In this document: one piece after another, positions 1-11,726 of the stretch
Numbering within the stretch: position 1 is the first letter of the stretch
How the letters are laid out: the number at the start of each line of letters is the position of its first letter
DNA from: Podocnemis expansa
Lineage: Eukaryota; Chordata; Testudines; Podocnemididae
Direction of reading: 5' to 3'
NCBI GenBank assembly: GCA_007922195.1
Contig: ML682005.1
Coordinates: forward strand, 36,992,259-37,056,258
DNA length: 64,000 nucleotides
Notes under the pieces: model-generated
What the model saw: only the letters and a program-made list of their open reading frames with translations
Database searches by the model: none
What the model was told of the DNA's origin: nothing
Program-made: the position numbers and the translations under genes

Positions 1-690
1 AGACAGTAATAAACTTGCTGGATTAACATTTCTTTACCAGAAATTAATGCTATCTATGATAGCCAGCCTTAATTGTTTTCAACATTTTGTTGCTACTGTA
101 GTTCCCTGTTTGAGCTATGGTTTATATCCTCCATTAAACAGGTAAACGATACAGTGCACATTTCATTGGGGCCAAAGTCAGTAAGATAAATACTATGCCT
201 TCTTCCCTTCCCACAACACCCATGTACTCTCTTTGGTTTTGCCATTTCTGTTGGACCAAAATCTAGGAGTTAAGCAATAACAGCTTTCTCTACAGTTGGA
301 GATGAATGTGATATAAAAATACATGGGAATAAAGAGCAGAGAAAAAGCCCCTGTTAACCCAAGGGCTGATACTTTTCATTTTAATGCTCTCCTCTACCTA
401 CACAATAACATCAGTGATGAAAATACCCTTCTTTATCTTATCTGAAAACTCTCACATGCTACTGGCATCATTTTCCAAGAAAAAATGGTCGTTGATATTC
501 CAAAATAGACTGCATTTGGTGGACACTGTTGTTATGAAAAATGGTGCTTAACTTTAGGAATGTTTCTATTCCCTGGTGACAGGGTATGAGTAATTTACAC
601 AACATTCTAAACCAATAGGAAATAAGCAGCTATCCAAAATGATATTAGGACACAGTAACAGGTGCTACTAACAGCTTTTAATTTCATTAT
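1..690. other. unannotated AT-rich stretch
   Basis: No coding frame, tandem repeat or recognisable transposon terminus was seen. It is probably unique or anciently decayed intergenic or intronic DNA. Confidence 0.4.
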
Positions 691-932
691 AGGCCAGGTC
701 TACATCTGGAGGGCTTCATCAGTATAGATATACTTTTACTATAGTCTAACTATACTATATACTTCTGCCAGAACGGTTTATTCCAGTCCCTCCCAAGTGA
801 AACAAGCTATGCTTGCAAAAGTTTAGTTTTTCTGGTATAACTGTGTCTACACTAGGGGCCTTTGGTGGCACCGTTATGTCAGTTAGGGATTACAGCTTTC
901 GCCAGCAAAAGTACGTACTGTAGAACTGGCCT
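691..932. mobile_element. MITE-like element with 'ggccaggtctac' termini
   Basis: The left end reads aggccaggtctacatc and the right end, reverse-complemented, reads aaggccagttctacag, giving an imperfect terminal inverted repeat. A second 'tgtgtctacact' motif lies inside near 836. There is no coding capacity. The termini resemble a non-autonomous DNA transposon group common in turtle-type genomes, but I could not define a target duplication, so the superfamily is unassigned. Confidence 0.45.
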
Positions 933-3385
933 TAGGTAATGGTCTATTATCTGCAATACCATCCTAGAAAATTAAAAATAGAATGTCTTTCTCTACTGGT
1001 TTTGGGTTTGATCCAGCAAGATACTTAAGCATATGCTCAGCTTTTAGAAAGTTGAGTAGCCCCAACATTCAAGGGAACTACAACAAGTCTATTGAGATGC
1101 TTAAAATTAAGTATGTGCCAAAATACTTTGTTGAACTGGGCATTTGCCTCCATTTATTAACCTTTTATTCTACTGCCCTTAGCAAAGCAGAATAAAGAAT
1201 GTCTGCTTTTCATATCTGCATGATGAATTATATCAACAGGAATGTATGTGCAATTATGGGAATGGTATTAGTTATCTGCTATTGCAAACCATCAAGGAAT
1301 TCACACATTGAGTGAAATCCTTGTGTCAGCAAAGATTTGCCATTGACTTCTGTGTGGCCAGGATTTCACCAGCTATATCTCTGAAAAATCCTGAGCTTTT
1401 TGGAAGCTTCCCTGAAGCCCTCATCCAAAGTCCACTGAAGTTAATGAACATATACCGACCTATTTTTTTCAACAGGTCAACAGATCCTGATAGCCAGATG
1501 TGAGCTCTTATACCTAATATGGGAAAGATAAATCCATCAGATGTATGGCTGTAACAACAATAACATAAGTTCTTAACAGAAGTGTTTCATTCTAACCTTT
1601 ATTTCCTCTAATTTATTTAGAATTTTTGAAAACAATGAGCAAAAATGGCACCGACATTACCATGTGAGAAAAAGTGAAAAAAAATTTAAAATTCTTGTAA
1701 ACATTTTTGAACAGATCCAGTAAGCTGAAATAGCCCACTTTAGGAAGTGCTTATGGTTGTTCTGGTAAAAACTAGATTCAATTTGGCCAAATTATGAACC
1801 TTTGAAATTGCAGGCTGACTGTATGCAGTCAACACCAACTTTTTTTTCTTGTTAAGCTAATAAAAGGTTCTCACAAGAAACATGCATGTGTGCATGAGTC
1901 AGCTTTGTAGTGAAAAGGTAATAAAGGTGTACATTTCATGGAAATCATATAATCAAAGTAAAGCATATGCACAAACTGGCAAGGCTAAGGGTGCATGTGC
2001 AACTTTACTATGTCCAGTATTTCTAAAAATTTTATATAGACTTAATAATGCAACCTTACCATTCTTTACCTTAATTTTTATTGGAATACATATATAGTGC
2101 ATAGACTACCAAAGACAACTGGGTCAATTAGAAATGGATTTTGCCCGCCTTTGTTGACTGAAACAGAACTGAAACCTTTGGACCACGCTACTAGCAAGTT
2201 TTATACAATCCTGAGACTATTATGAAGGGAAAATAAATCTTGTCTCTTCCTTAAAGCCCCATGTGTCTCTAAAATTGAGAAGGAATGCATGAAACAGTGC
2301 ATCATAAACTCTGTTCTCTTGTGCATATGCAAGTACATTGGCCGATTCTGCATTTAAGAATAATTAATAAGGGAATGAATTGTGGTGTGCTTTTTGTTCT
2401 CTCCATGTTTCTTTGACTCTAAGTTGCACAACCTAAAGAGCAATTTACCAGTCATTCTCTAATGATTTAGCATGTGTGTAACTAGGGAAGGAAGAGGAGA
2501 GGTTATACCACCCTGAAAAAGTACTTTCCCTTGGCCTATTCTCACCTGCATTATTCCTCTTACCTCTTCCCTCCCAGACTGAATTACTGGTGGTGTGCTG
2601 TGAGCTATGCAGATGTTTCTCATGCTTTACTGCAGTATTATTTTTGTCAGAGGCTTCTTAGAGCAGATGTTCCTTCTGTGTGTATACACCCACTTCCCAC
2701 TGCAAACACTTAAACTACACAAACAGCAGATTGTCTTGCTTCTGTCATGCTGATCAAAAAGGGAAAATGCTGTTGGTTTTCTCTTCAGATTGCTTAGTGG
2801 CTCTCATTTCTTCTTCACTAGCCCCATTTGTGGCAGATGTCTTCTTTCTCTGAGGTTCCTAAGATTTTCCCTTGTATCTTACCTTTTATTCTAAGAGTTT
2901 ATCTTTTAAACTTTGCTTCCTCCTGTATCTCCATAAACCACTGTCTTCACCTCTGCTCTCATTGTCAGTCTCTTCAGTTGTGTCCGCCTCCACTCTCAAA
3001 ATTCACTAAGTTACTTTCAACGTGGGCCTGGGTGGGCACAGTTCTATTGACTAAAATGGAATTGCTCTTCCATGGATACAGCAGAATTTGGGCCAACATC
3101 TGCATGTCCTTCAGCTGAGGCAATAAGCAGGAGCCTTGTGATTCAAATAAAGACTCCCCACTGAGGAACCAAAGGGTTGTCTTGTCTTGTGTGAACCAAC
3201 AGAAGCCATAGCAAGCTGTCTCAATTGTAGCATTATGAATCCTTACTTAGAGTTCAAAACCACAAGTCAGATCCTCCCCAAAAAATCACAAAGCTGACTT
3301 ATAAGTGATAAAGTGTATAGGTTTGTGGCCTGTCTCCTGATATCTTTACACCCATCAATGTGTGTGCACATAAACATGGAAAAAT
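933..3385. other. unannotated stretch with one palindromic old repeat
   Basis: Apart from the old repeat near 1003-1145 (listed separately) no gene or mobile element was recognised. The short frames here (for example 1882-2097 and 2828-3118) have no recognisable domain and no supporting splice structure. Confidence 0.4.
1003..1145. repeat. ancient palindromic interspersed repeat
   Basis: The left part contains 'gatccagcaagatacttaag' and the right part contains 'aagtatgtgccaaaatac' followed by 'ttgaactggg', which pair as degenerate inverted arms around a short centre. The 'cttaagcat...cttaa' core recurs near 45187-45271. This looks like a decayed hairpin-type repeat; the family name is not certain. 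Confidence 0.35.
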
Positions 3386-3770
3386 GGTCAGACAATTGAC
3401 TCATCTAGTCTAAGACCCTGCCCTCAGACAAATAAGGAGTCCTGTGGCACTTAAAGACTAACAAATTTATTTATTGCATGAGCTTCTGCAGGAGAAAATC
3501 CTTTTCATCAGACGCTTTGAAGATGGGAGAACTTACAGAATGGGCATGCAATAAATAAACTTGTTAGTCTTTACGTGCCACAGGAGTCCTAGCTGCCCCT
3601 TTGGATCTTGTTCACAGACACTGGCCAGTGATAGGCACTCCAGAGGAAATGAACCAATCAGGGCAATTATCAAGTGCTCCACACCCTGTCTTTCAGTTCA
3701 TTCAGTCCAGCTTCTGGAATTCAAAGCAGTAGGGACACCCCAAGCATAAGGCTGCAACCCTTCTGCCTTC
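3386..3770 (-). repeat. CR1-type LINE 3' region, split by a Penelope insert
   Basis: The segment 3386-3430 (ggtcagacaa...ctagtctaag) continues at 3615-3770 (cactggccagtgatagg...cttctggaattc). The same order of motifs is found at 17427-18060, where it forms the 3' untranslated part of a minus-strand CR1 copy. The orientation is therefore inferred as minus. The 3431-3614 Penelope piece interrupts it, with cagaca on both sides. Confidence 0.5.
3431..3614. mobile_element. miniature Penelope-like element, inverted tails
   Basis: The left half reads the Penelope 3' tail on the minus strand (aggagtcctgtggcactta, then 'gactaacaaatttattta'), and the right half reads it on the plus strand (ttgttagtctttacgtgcc, aggagtcc). 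The two halves form an inverted repeat with outward-facing tails. The insertion splits a CR1-type repeat, and cagaca flanks it at 3425-3430 and 3615-3620. Assignment to Penelope rests on the same tail ending the RT-bearing element at 49755-54074. Confidence 0.65.
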
Positions 3771-4554
3771 TCCACTTTACCAAGATATAGTGAGGTAGTT
3801 CTCCACCTGTGGTGGCTTGTAGCCTAGTAAACACACACAGCTGCAGCCCATGTGACATCTTCAGGGCCATACAGGTAGTACATATATTGTGTGGATGCAG
3901 CTACATACACAGAGAGCTGCATATGTGGCCCACAATGGTAAGCAGGTTGAAAACCATGGATACAGAGTATCCCACTTAATAAATCTTCCCTTCAAGGCTG
4001 TAGCTATCCAAGCCACATGCTTCCTCTGCACCTGTCAACTTTTCTCCAGCTCTTTGTTTAAAAACTCTTCTACAACCTTTTTAAATTTTACATTCCAGCA
4101 ATTCCATTTTGGTTCAGTTTTGGTTTAGGTGGAGGCATCCTTCCTGTATAAGCTACCCTTTCCCAAAAGATTCCCCAATTCCTCATAAACCTAAAACTCT
4201 CCCTACATCATTTTTCATCTATACATTGAGATTGTGCAAATGTACTTGTCTTCCTGATCCTGCATGTAGAAAATGTAACCAAAGGGCCTGAACTTTAATA
4301 TTCTACCTCACAGCTTAAACTTAGTCTACAGGACCTCTTACTTTCAATCATTTCATAGTGAAAATTCAGACTTAAATGCACATATAGAGTTATCTCTTGT
4401 TCCCACAGACTCAGATCCTCTCTCCAGTGCTCTGAAATGTGCCTCTCTGAATTCTCAAGCAAGGAAGATGCCCTTATATTCCTCTCAATTCCCCTTCCCT
4501 ATCATCATGCTGTCTCTTTCCCCATTCAAATCCTTTCTCCTCACAGTCTCTGCC
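3771..4554. other. unannotated stretch
   Basis: Nothing recognisable apart from pyrimidine-rich sequence near 4450-4550. The frames here show no domain. Confidence 0.4.
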
Positions 4555-4965
4555 AATGTTCCCTCTGAGGCCCGAAGGCAGCAGAGCAACATATGTTGCT
4601 CACTGCGTGGGCCCCCCATCTTCCTCCCCCCCTCCCCCCCCCTTGGCTGCCCCTGTCCTGGCCCCCATCCCCCCCCCCCATGTCCCCTTACCTTGCTTCC
4701 AGAGCAGCATGGCCTGGCCCCCAGCCACTCCTCCAGCCGGAGGAGCTCTCATGAGCATGCGCAGAGCCTCTGCACATGCTCAGTGAGAGCTTACTCCAAG
4801 CAGGAGTTTTAAAAACTCCCAGCTAGGAGCAGCTCTCAGCTAGCGGGAAGACTTTGTCTTCCAGCTGGGCAGGGACCACAGCTGCTGGCCATGCGCAGCC
4901 AGCAGCGTTCCCTGCACCAGGCAATGGCTGGGGCTGCACAGCCATGCAGCTTAGAGGGAACACTG
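4555..4965. mobile_element. hAT-type non-autonomous element
   Basis: The left end is aatgttccctctgagg and the reverse-complemented right end is cagtgttccctctaagc, a typical hAT-style terminal inverted repeat with the first left base apparently lost. The flanks tctctgcc (4547-4554) and actctgcc (4966-4973) match at seven of eight bases. The GC-rich interior encodes nothing convincing. It carries a 'ggaagactttgtcttcc' module near 4843-4890 that is also found in the hAT element at 51304-52721. Confidence 0.65.
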
Positions 4966-4973
4966 ACTCTGCC

Positions 4974-5333
4974 ATACCCTTACATATTCCCCTACTTTTT
5001 TCAGTTCTTTTCTACACCATGAAAATTACCTGTTGCTGATAGCTGGTGTGGCAGAGTGAATGCTGACATGGTTTAATTGAAAACATAGACAAGGGCAAAT
5101 GGTGTCCAGCAACAAATCAGAAATACTCATTACAATTTTGTAGCATAAACAAGGCTTCCTGTTCCTGCAGCCCACAATCTTCTTGCTTGTCCCATACCAT
5201 CATCTGTGCTTCTGTCCACTTCACATTCTGTCTTCCTGATTCTCTATGTGTGCTCTTCCCTCTCACAAACACAGTCTCCTATTGCTGCCTGCCATTTCCC
5301 CCACCTCCATGTTACTTGTCTAGCCCATACATA
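4974..5333. other. unannotated stretch
   Basis: No gene or repeat recognised between the hAT element and the AT-rich MITE. Confidence 0.4.
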
Positions 5334-5850
5334 GGGTATATCTACACTTATAATTTAGTTCTAATTAATGAAGATTAATTCAAACTAAATTAATGTATGG
5401 ATATACTGGCTTTCATTACTTTGAACTAAGGAACTCCTTAATTCAAAGTAATGAACACTTACTTTGAAGTTATAAAACCTCGCTTAGCTTCAAACTAACC
5501 GTTAATTCAAACTCAGTAGTTTGAATTGAGCCAATGGAGCTGTGTTAATTCAAACTAATGGTTAGTTTGAATTAACACAGTTTGACCTTCTTCATCCCAG
5601 GGTGCCTTCCTCTATGCACTGGGTGGGGGCATGGCCCTTCTCAAGGGCCATGTTGCCACACTTCCCATGGTGCCCCCCTCCTAAATCAAACTAGCAAGTC
5701 CTGTCCATGGACATACTAGTTTGATTGGGGTTTCTATTGACATGCGGCATGTTAGATTGAATTAACTAGTTTGAATTAAACATTATTAGTTTGAATTAAT
5801 TAATTTGAACTAAGTTAATTTGAACTAACATCCTAAGTGTAGACATAGCC
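5334..5850. mobile_element. AT-rich MITE with 'gtctacactta' termini
   Basis: The left end is gggtatatctacacttat and the reverse-complemented right end is ggctatgtctacacttag, a clear terminal inverted repeat. The interior has many copies of 'agtttgaattaa' in both orientations, including the near-perfect hairpin around 5551-5577 (aattcaaactaatgg / ttagtttgaatt). There is no coding capacity. The same internal motif fills the inner part of the composite element at 11167-11726. Target duplication not clear. Confidence 0.6.
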
Positions 5851-6542
5851 ATGGTGAATAAAAGACCGCCATCTTCTTGTAGGGTGGTCTGATTCAACTT
5901 TACTTTCACATGCAAAGACTGTAGGAGAATGACAGCTATCTTAACAAGGGATTGTTTGTGGCTTTTTTTGTCAGTGACAGGAAAATAAGATTATGGCCAT
6001 TTTGGCTAAAAGCAAATAAATAAATAAATAAATAGAGTCTGAAGAGAGACAGCAGGACAATATAAGAACCCTAAGAGCTAGCTGCCCAAGTACGCCTAGA
6101 CAAATAAATCTGTAAAGTAATATGAACGATAAGTATGTAATTATTGTGACTTTTGCAACTGGAAGATAATATCTGCATAACTGAAAACTTTTTTTTAGTT
6201 ACATATGAAAGTGGGTGTATCATTTAGTAAGTACAGTATAGTACCACAACAGTTGTGGAAATAGTCTCCTAGAATTAAATGCAATCTTATTTTCAGTGTT
6301 TATTCTTATGTATATATGACTCTCTTACATATTGCTGATAGATACAAAAAACAAGGTATTACATGCTAATGAATTAGTGATATAGCAAAGCACAGTGTCA
6401 GATCTCCTTTCCCATAAATTATTTCTTACATAACCCAGCCCTACTTATTGTTATACATGCTAGAGCAGTACTTTTTAAGTCAATAGTTTTGTGACATTTA
6501 CAATGGCCATTTTTAATATGCTGCACATATACAGTCTAGATT
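5851..6542. other. unannotated stretch with (AAAT)n
   Basis: A short (AAAT)n microsatellite lies at 6014-6035. Nothing else recognised. Confidence 0.45.
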
Positions 6543-6788
6543 ACTAGTGTTGCCAGCTCTAATAGCTGGTACTTTTCTCCAAGCCTGAACTCATGGAGGC
6601 AAGTGATAAAGTGACAATCTCAGATCTCATTTTTTAAAAAAATAAGTTTTATGCTTTCACAAGTGTGCAAAGCTAGAAAGCAAGTATCCTAAGGGCTAAG
6701 AAACTAGGGGGGCAAAACAAAAGAACCCAATTTTTTAATTTTTTTTCTAAATCTTGATTTTTGAACAGCTGAAGTTGGCAATACTGAG
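6543..6788. mobile_element. possible hAT-like element with 'agtgttgcca' ends
   Basis: The left end ctagtgttgccagctct and the reverse-complemented right end cagtattgccaacttc form an imperfect inverted repeat. I could not find a matching 8-bp flanking duplication, so the assignment is tentative. Confidence 0.35.
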
Positions 6789-9700
6789 TCACCTAAACAC
6801 ATCTGACAACTGTGCCATGCTACCATTCAAATATAGTATATCTCTTTTGAAGCCACAGAATGAGTGAGTAGTAGTCTGGAATAGCATCCTTTAGACCTAT
6901 CTACTACTCTAAACAATAGCAATAAAACATTTTTAAAATTAAATGCAGTATTTCAGGAATGTATGAAGTGAGTCAAGAGTCAGTTTAAAAAAAAATGGCT
7001 CAATTGCCCTAATGGAATTTCCTTTGTCCATCTCCACCCAGTTCACAAGAAAGAGGAGCATGCTCAGTTTCATTCTGAGATGCCTTGTGCCATCTTCTGG
7101 ATTTTGACTGTAATTGGTAGTAGCAGTAGTCTGAGTTACTGCCCAGCTTGCTCATAGCTTGAGGTGTTTCTTCATACTTGTAGCACCAGTTTAAACACGG
7201 GTTTCCTACTGTGTAAGACAATTATATTGCACTAGGCCCATAATAAAGATTTTTAACTGTGAAAATTAGTCTTTGGTGAATAAGAATTATTCTGCTAGCT
7301 GCTAGAGAGACTCAGGTAAATGCAATGACATCCACATGAGTAGGTTATTGTGTTAGCGTTAACATTTGACTATTACTGTTGTATACACAGCAGTGTGCAC
7401 AAATGTTACTAATTTTTTATCACTTAAGAACAAAGAGGTAATTATATTTAACCTTTTTCTCCCCAAGAGGTCTAAACAATCATATGTCACCAGGTTTGGC
7501 AGTTAGTGATATAAATGTTTATTTAGGCAGTAACTATATCTCACTGAATATAAAAGAGATCTGAACTAGTTCAAAGACATACTTGGGCCATCATTAACTC
7601 CAGTACCCTCACTGCCTGGTCATTACCAGATTATTGCTGACACCAGCAAATCTGGCGTATAGCCATGTTCTCTGAGACAAATATCTGAAATTAAATTCCT
7701 GGAAGCAAGCAATGGAAGGCTAACCTCATAGCTGCCCAAGAATAAAGATACAAATGACACTGGAATATCCCAGGCCCCCATATATCACCTTCACCCCCTT
7801 CTAAATTCTATCAGACAAAAGAGTAACCCTCGATTTAAATCTAGTAACCCTACCTTTCTCATAATTTACATAACCTCCTGCCTATGTGACTCCTGTTTTT
7901 TCTCAAAAAAATTAATGATCTCAGACTATTAAGACTGAAGACAAATAGCCACATTCTTTTCTTTGAGCTACACCAGTTAACTCTGGAGCATCGCCACTGA
8001 CTTTAATGAATTAAACTGGATTTACACCAGTGTAGGGGAGAACCAAAACCAGAACCTGGTGTATATAATAGGAGTGTCAACTTGCTGTACTCATAAAATA
8101 GGACTGAGGAACTAGAAGTCATTCTTCCTTGGTCAGTTCAGGACTGACATATAACTCTTATACCTACTTTTAAGAAATAAATTTTTGAAACTTTCATATG
8201 ATACTTTGTATTGTCCTAGAAATGACACTATGAGTTTAATATTTCAATAGAATTTAGACTATTAGCTGAGGGTGTACTGTTTGAAAGACAGAAAATACCT
8301 GTGTAGATGCACTAATGCAAAAAGCACAATGTACCCTTCAATACAAACTGTCTAATTTGCTTACTAATTTAGGAGCATGCTTAGCCTCAGGGACAGAATG
8401 GACTTTGCAAGCACCTATACATCCTAACAAACCTTATCATCTAGATAAAGATTTTTTTCCTAAGTGAGAGAGATATGGAGTAGCTGCCTCAAGCAGAAAT
8501 ACTACAAAACTCATTAGCCATAATAAAATTAAATTTGTGCTCTCCAGATAATTTGAAATTATTTTGTCCATGAATCTTTGTTCAACAATGCTGCATGTTT
8601 CTTCCCACTCAAATATTGTTCTTGCCCTCAGTTTCAGTGCCTCAGAGGTTGGCAGTTTAAGTTTCTCTCGCTGACTAGGCACAATCCCTGCAATCCAAGA
8701 TGGGGTGCTTTACTTCAGCTATATTGAAAGTGCACTTTCATAAACATGTTCTGAAACACAAGATTGAATTCTTCATTGCTTAGCATACTGTCAGGTAATT
8801 TACTTCTGTGAACATTATCTTCAATCCTTGTCTATGATCAAGGTATTCAAAGCAGCATTTAGGATGGGGATGGCCCACTCCCCAGTCATAATTTAGAGCG
8901 GTCTAAGTTATACTTGGTGCCAATGATCCAAAGAAAGTGATATAGCAGCCAGGGATTAGCTGAGCATATGGAGGCCCTGACTTGTCCCATATGCAAGCAG
9001 AAAAGAGGAGAAGGATGAGGGAACTGCTCTCCTGACACTGCGCTGCTAGAAGTGCTCTTTTCATGGTTGACTATACCAGCTTTAGGGCCAAAATATGCAA
9101 GGCAGCAACACAACAAAGCTGTACTTGGTGGATACTGCAGTGCTTGCATCTCATGTAGTCTGATTTAAAAACACATCACACTCCCTTTTCAGATGTTTAT
9201 GTATCCTCCACTACTTTGGAAGCTCCAGAAAGGTGAAAGACACCAGAACTCCAAAGATCTGGCTCCTCAAGTGTCTGTGACTTGAACTGCCAATGGGAGG
9301 GGCAAATAAGGACCTTGACTGACATATCGGGGCAGCCAATTGCACCTGAAACTATTTAGATGGATGAAACTGGGGCTAGGGAATTGGTTGCATGGGAACC
9401 AATTGCTTCCAACAGTAGGCGGAGATCTAGCCCCTCACTAACTTTTAGAGGAAGGAAAACAAGTGTAGAGAGAATGAAGGGGCCACAGGTTGTAAAGCTG
9501 GTCACTGAAGAGAGAGAAGTAAGTGGAATATACCTATCTTGGAAAAAAGTAGTAGTCCAGGCGGGGCTATAGGTAAATAATTAAAGAAGAATACAGGAAA
9601 CAGTAAATCTGGCCCACTGATGATGTGGGAAAAAAAAACAAAAACCCTCCTCTACTTCTTTTAAGTGACAAAATGCATCAAAGTCTGGAGATGATTAATT

Positions 9701-10310
9701 ATTTCCCCCACAATCTCACTACCCTTATGCAGTGAAAGATTGTGTTCCAGGTATAAATATAAACATCTACATTATTTCATAAAGAGCTAATGGGGTTATT
9801 GTTTGGGTAGAATTCTCAGTTACCCTTCATAAAGGAAGTCATCCAAACTCTCTAGAAATGAAAAGCAATAGGGAGGAAGAGCAGAATTTCTGCCTATTTG
9901 TTGCAGCTGGAATTGGAGTTGGAGGGGGAAAAAATGAAAACTGAGGTTTAGTTAGTATTCTGCAGTGGTAAATGACATTAAATATGGCTCAGTTTATGAG
10001 GCTGTGGATTTCTTTGTTGGGGGGGGAGTTTTTGGTTTGTTTGTTTTTCCTGTTTGTTTGGGGATTTTTTTTTTTTTTAATTTTATGTTTGCTTTAGAAG
10101 AGGACAATGTGGTAAATACTAACAATGTGTTAAGTCCTGAGGAATCACTATGTCATTTGGCCCCTTACTACCATTTATGCCAGTTCCATACCCAGCCAGT
10201 TGATTCGGTGGGTGATCACATCTAGTAAAGACTTTGCAAATATTCTGTGCAGGTGCTGTGAAGAGAGGGCTCCCCATGGAAATATGCATACTAGTCCCTG
10301 ATCATCCCTG
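6789..10310. other. unannotated stretch
   Basis: No gene seen. The frames at 7009-7221, 8437-8682 and 8886-9149 have no recognisable domain. A decayed palindromic repeat sits at 7966-8040 (listed separately), and a T/G-rich tract lies at 10010-10085. Confidence 0.4.
7966..8040. repeat. ancient palindromic repeat ('tacaccagtgta' type)
   Basis: The left side has gctacaccagttaactctgg and the right side has 'aactggatttacaccagtgt', which pair as inverted arms around 'cactgactttaatg'. The layout is that of an old hairpin repeat common in sauropsid DNA. The family name is not certain. Confidence 0.35.
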
Positions 10311-10440
10311 TTGATTCAGAGACTCGTAGATTTTAAGGCTAGAAGGCACCAATATGATCTGACCTCCTCAACAATTCAGGCCGCAGAACCTCCCACTCAC
10401 TCTTGCAATTTCATCCCAAGAAGCTTTCACCTAAAACTGT
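10311..10440 (-). repeat. CR1-type LINE 3' fragment
   Basis: The motif order 'tagattttaaggctagaagg', 'gatctgacctcct', 'aggccgcagaacctccc' matches the reverse complement of a CR1-type 3' untranslated region as I know it from sauropsid genomes. It is short and decayed. Confidence 0.45.
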
Positions 10441-10844
10441 AGCAGAGGCATGGAAAAGGAGTGTGTTTCTTTAATACTTTTTGGGATTTGTTAGAAAGGT
10501 TCTATGAGCAGTTTGTATCTCTATCTCACAATCACAGGGAGCTGAGCTATTCTAATGGAAACCCCACTTCAAAGTTATCAGTCAGAACTACTAGTTCTGG
10601 ATCACTCCACACATTCACTTGTCTCTTCTTTGGAAAGAATATACCTCATTCCAAAACATCCCCCTACTGCACCATAAGAATTAAAACAGCCATCCACGAT
10701 GACACAATGTGACAGACATATAATAGACTGTGGGGTGCACTTCTTTTCATCCTAGAAACTGAAGCTCTTTGCTCCAAATTAATTAACTGGCTCTCATCAT
10801 TCCAGAGCGATGGGGAGAGAGGGAGCATACCACATGTGTAAACA

Positions 10845-10920
10845 GAGATAGAGCAGTAAAGTGACTTGTCCACGACTGTACAATGAGTTAGTGACTGCCA
10901 AGGAGAGAACACAAAAGTTT
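10845..10920 (-). repeat. MIR/CORE-SINE-like fragment
   Basis: The string 'taaagtgacttgtccacgac' followed by 'gttagtgactgccaaggag' matches the layout of a reverse-strand MIR core (agtgacttgcccaaggtcac then a tRNA-like region). It is decayed, and the assignment is from memory of the consensus layout. Confidence 0.4.
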
Positions 10921-11166
10921 GTTGTGTGTGTCTTTACTACTGAGTTAATTCAGCTGGCTGGCACCTGGATGTGAGCAGTCAAACTGCAAAGCCCTATACA
11001 AGTAACTGTGCCTTCAGGGATGCCACACTCACCCATGGATGCCACGCTCACCCAAGGGCCATATCTCAGGTTTCTTTGTGCTGTAGTAAAGTGAGGCACT
11101 CCAGTGAAATTAGGAAGAACTTGGGCGTCCTTCTTCTCATATGAGGGGTACTGGGAGAAGGCACTA

Positions 11167-11726
11167 GGGTTATGTCTACACTGGAAGTTTAAGTTGACTT
11201 AACCAGGCTTAAGTCAACTTAAGCAACTTCCTGGCCACATTTGGGGTTCATTAAATCGACCTAAGCACTTGCTTAAGTCTACTTAATAACTCATCTTTAT
11301 AGTTGATTTTAAGGGTTAAGTCAACTGTGGCCATTAAAGTTGACTTAATGGCTGTGTCTAAACTAGTAAGTACCAATGTCAGTTTGAACTAAGTGCATCC
11401 AATACTGCAACTAAGCCATTAGTTTGAACTAAAACGTGCACCTAGTTCAAACTAAAACACGTGACTAGTTTGAACTAAAAAGCCGGGATTAGTTCCAACT
11501 AGCCCAAAGTTAATTTGGACTAATCTTGTATTTCTTTAGTTCAGACTAGCAAGTCCAAACTAAAATTGCTGATGTGGCCATTTAAGTTGACTTTATAAAG
11601 GTGACTTAAGCCATGGGACTCATTTAAAGTCAACTGCATTAAGCTGACTTTAAATGGGTTCCCTGTCATCTTTAAGTTGACCTTATTAAGTTGACTTAAC
11701 GGAACTCTCTAGTTTAGGCATAACCT
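11167..11726. mobile_element. MITE with 'gggttatgtctac' termini
   Basis: The left end gggttatgtctacactgg and the reverse-complemented right end ggttatgcctaaactaga form a terminal inverted repeat. The flanks show a TA on each side (acta| and |tagga), which would fit a Tc1/mariner-like target duplication, though two bases are weak support. The outer arms repeat 'aagttgacttaa' in both orientations. A second element (11350-11579) appears inserted in its middle. Confidence 0.55.
11350..11579. mobile_element. inner MITE with 'agtttgaactaa' repeats, nested
   Basis: The segment starts ggctgtgtctaaactag and ends gctgatgtggcc, with an interior of repeated 'agtttgaactaa' in both orientations. The outer element's 'aagttgactt' repeats occur on both sides of it but not inside. 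The interior motif matches the element at 5334-5850, so this looks like a copy of that family inserted into the outer MITE. Confidence 0.4.
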
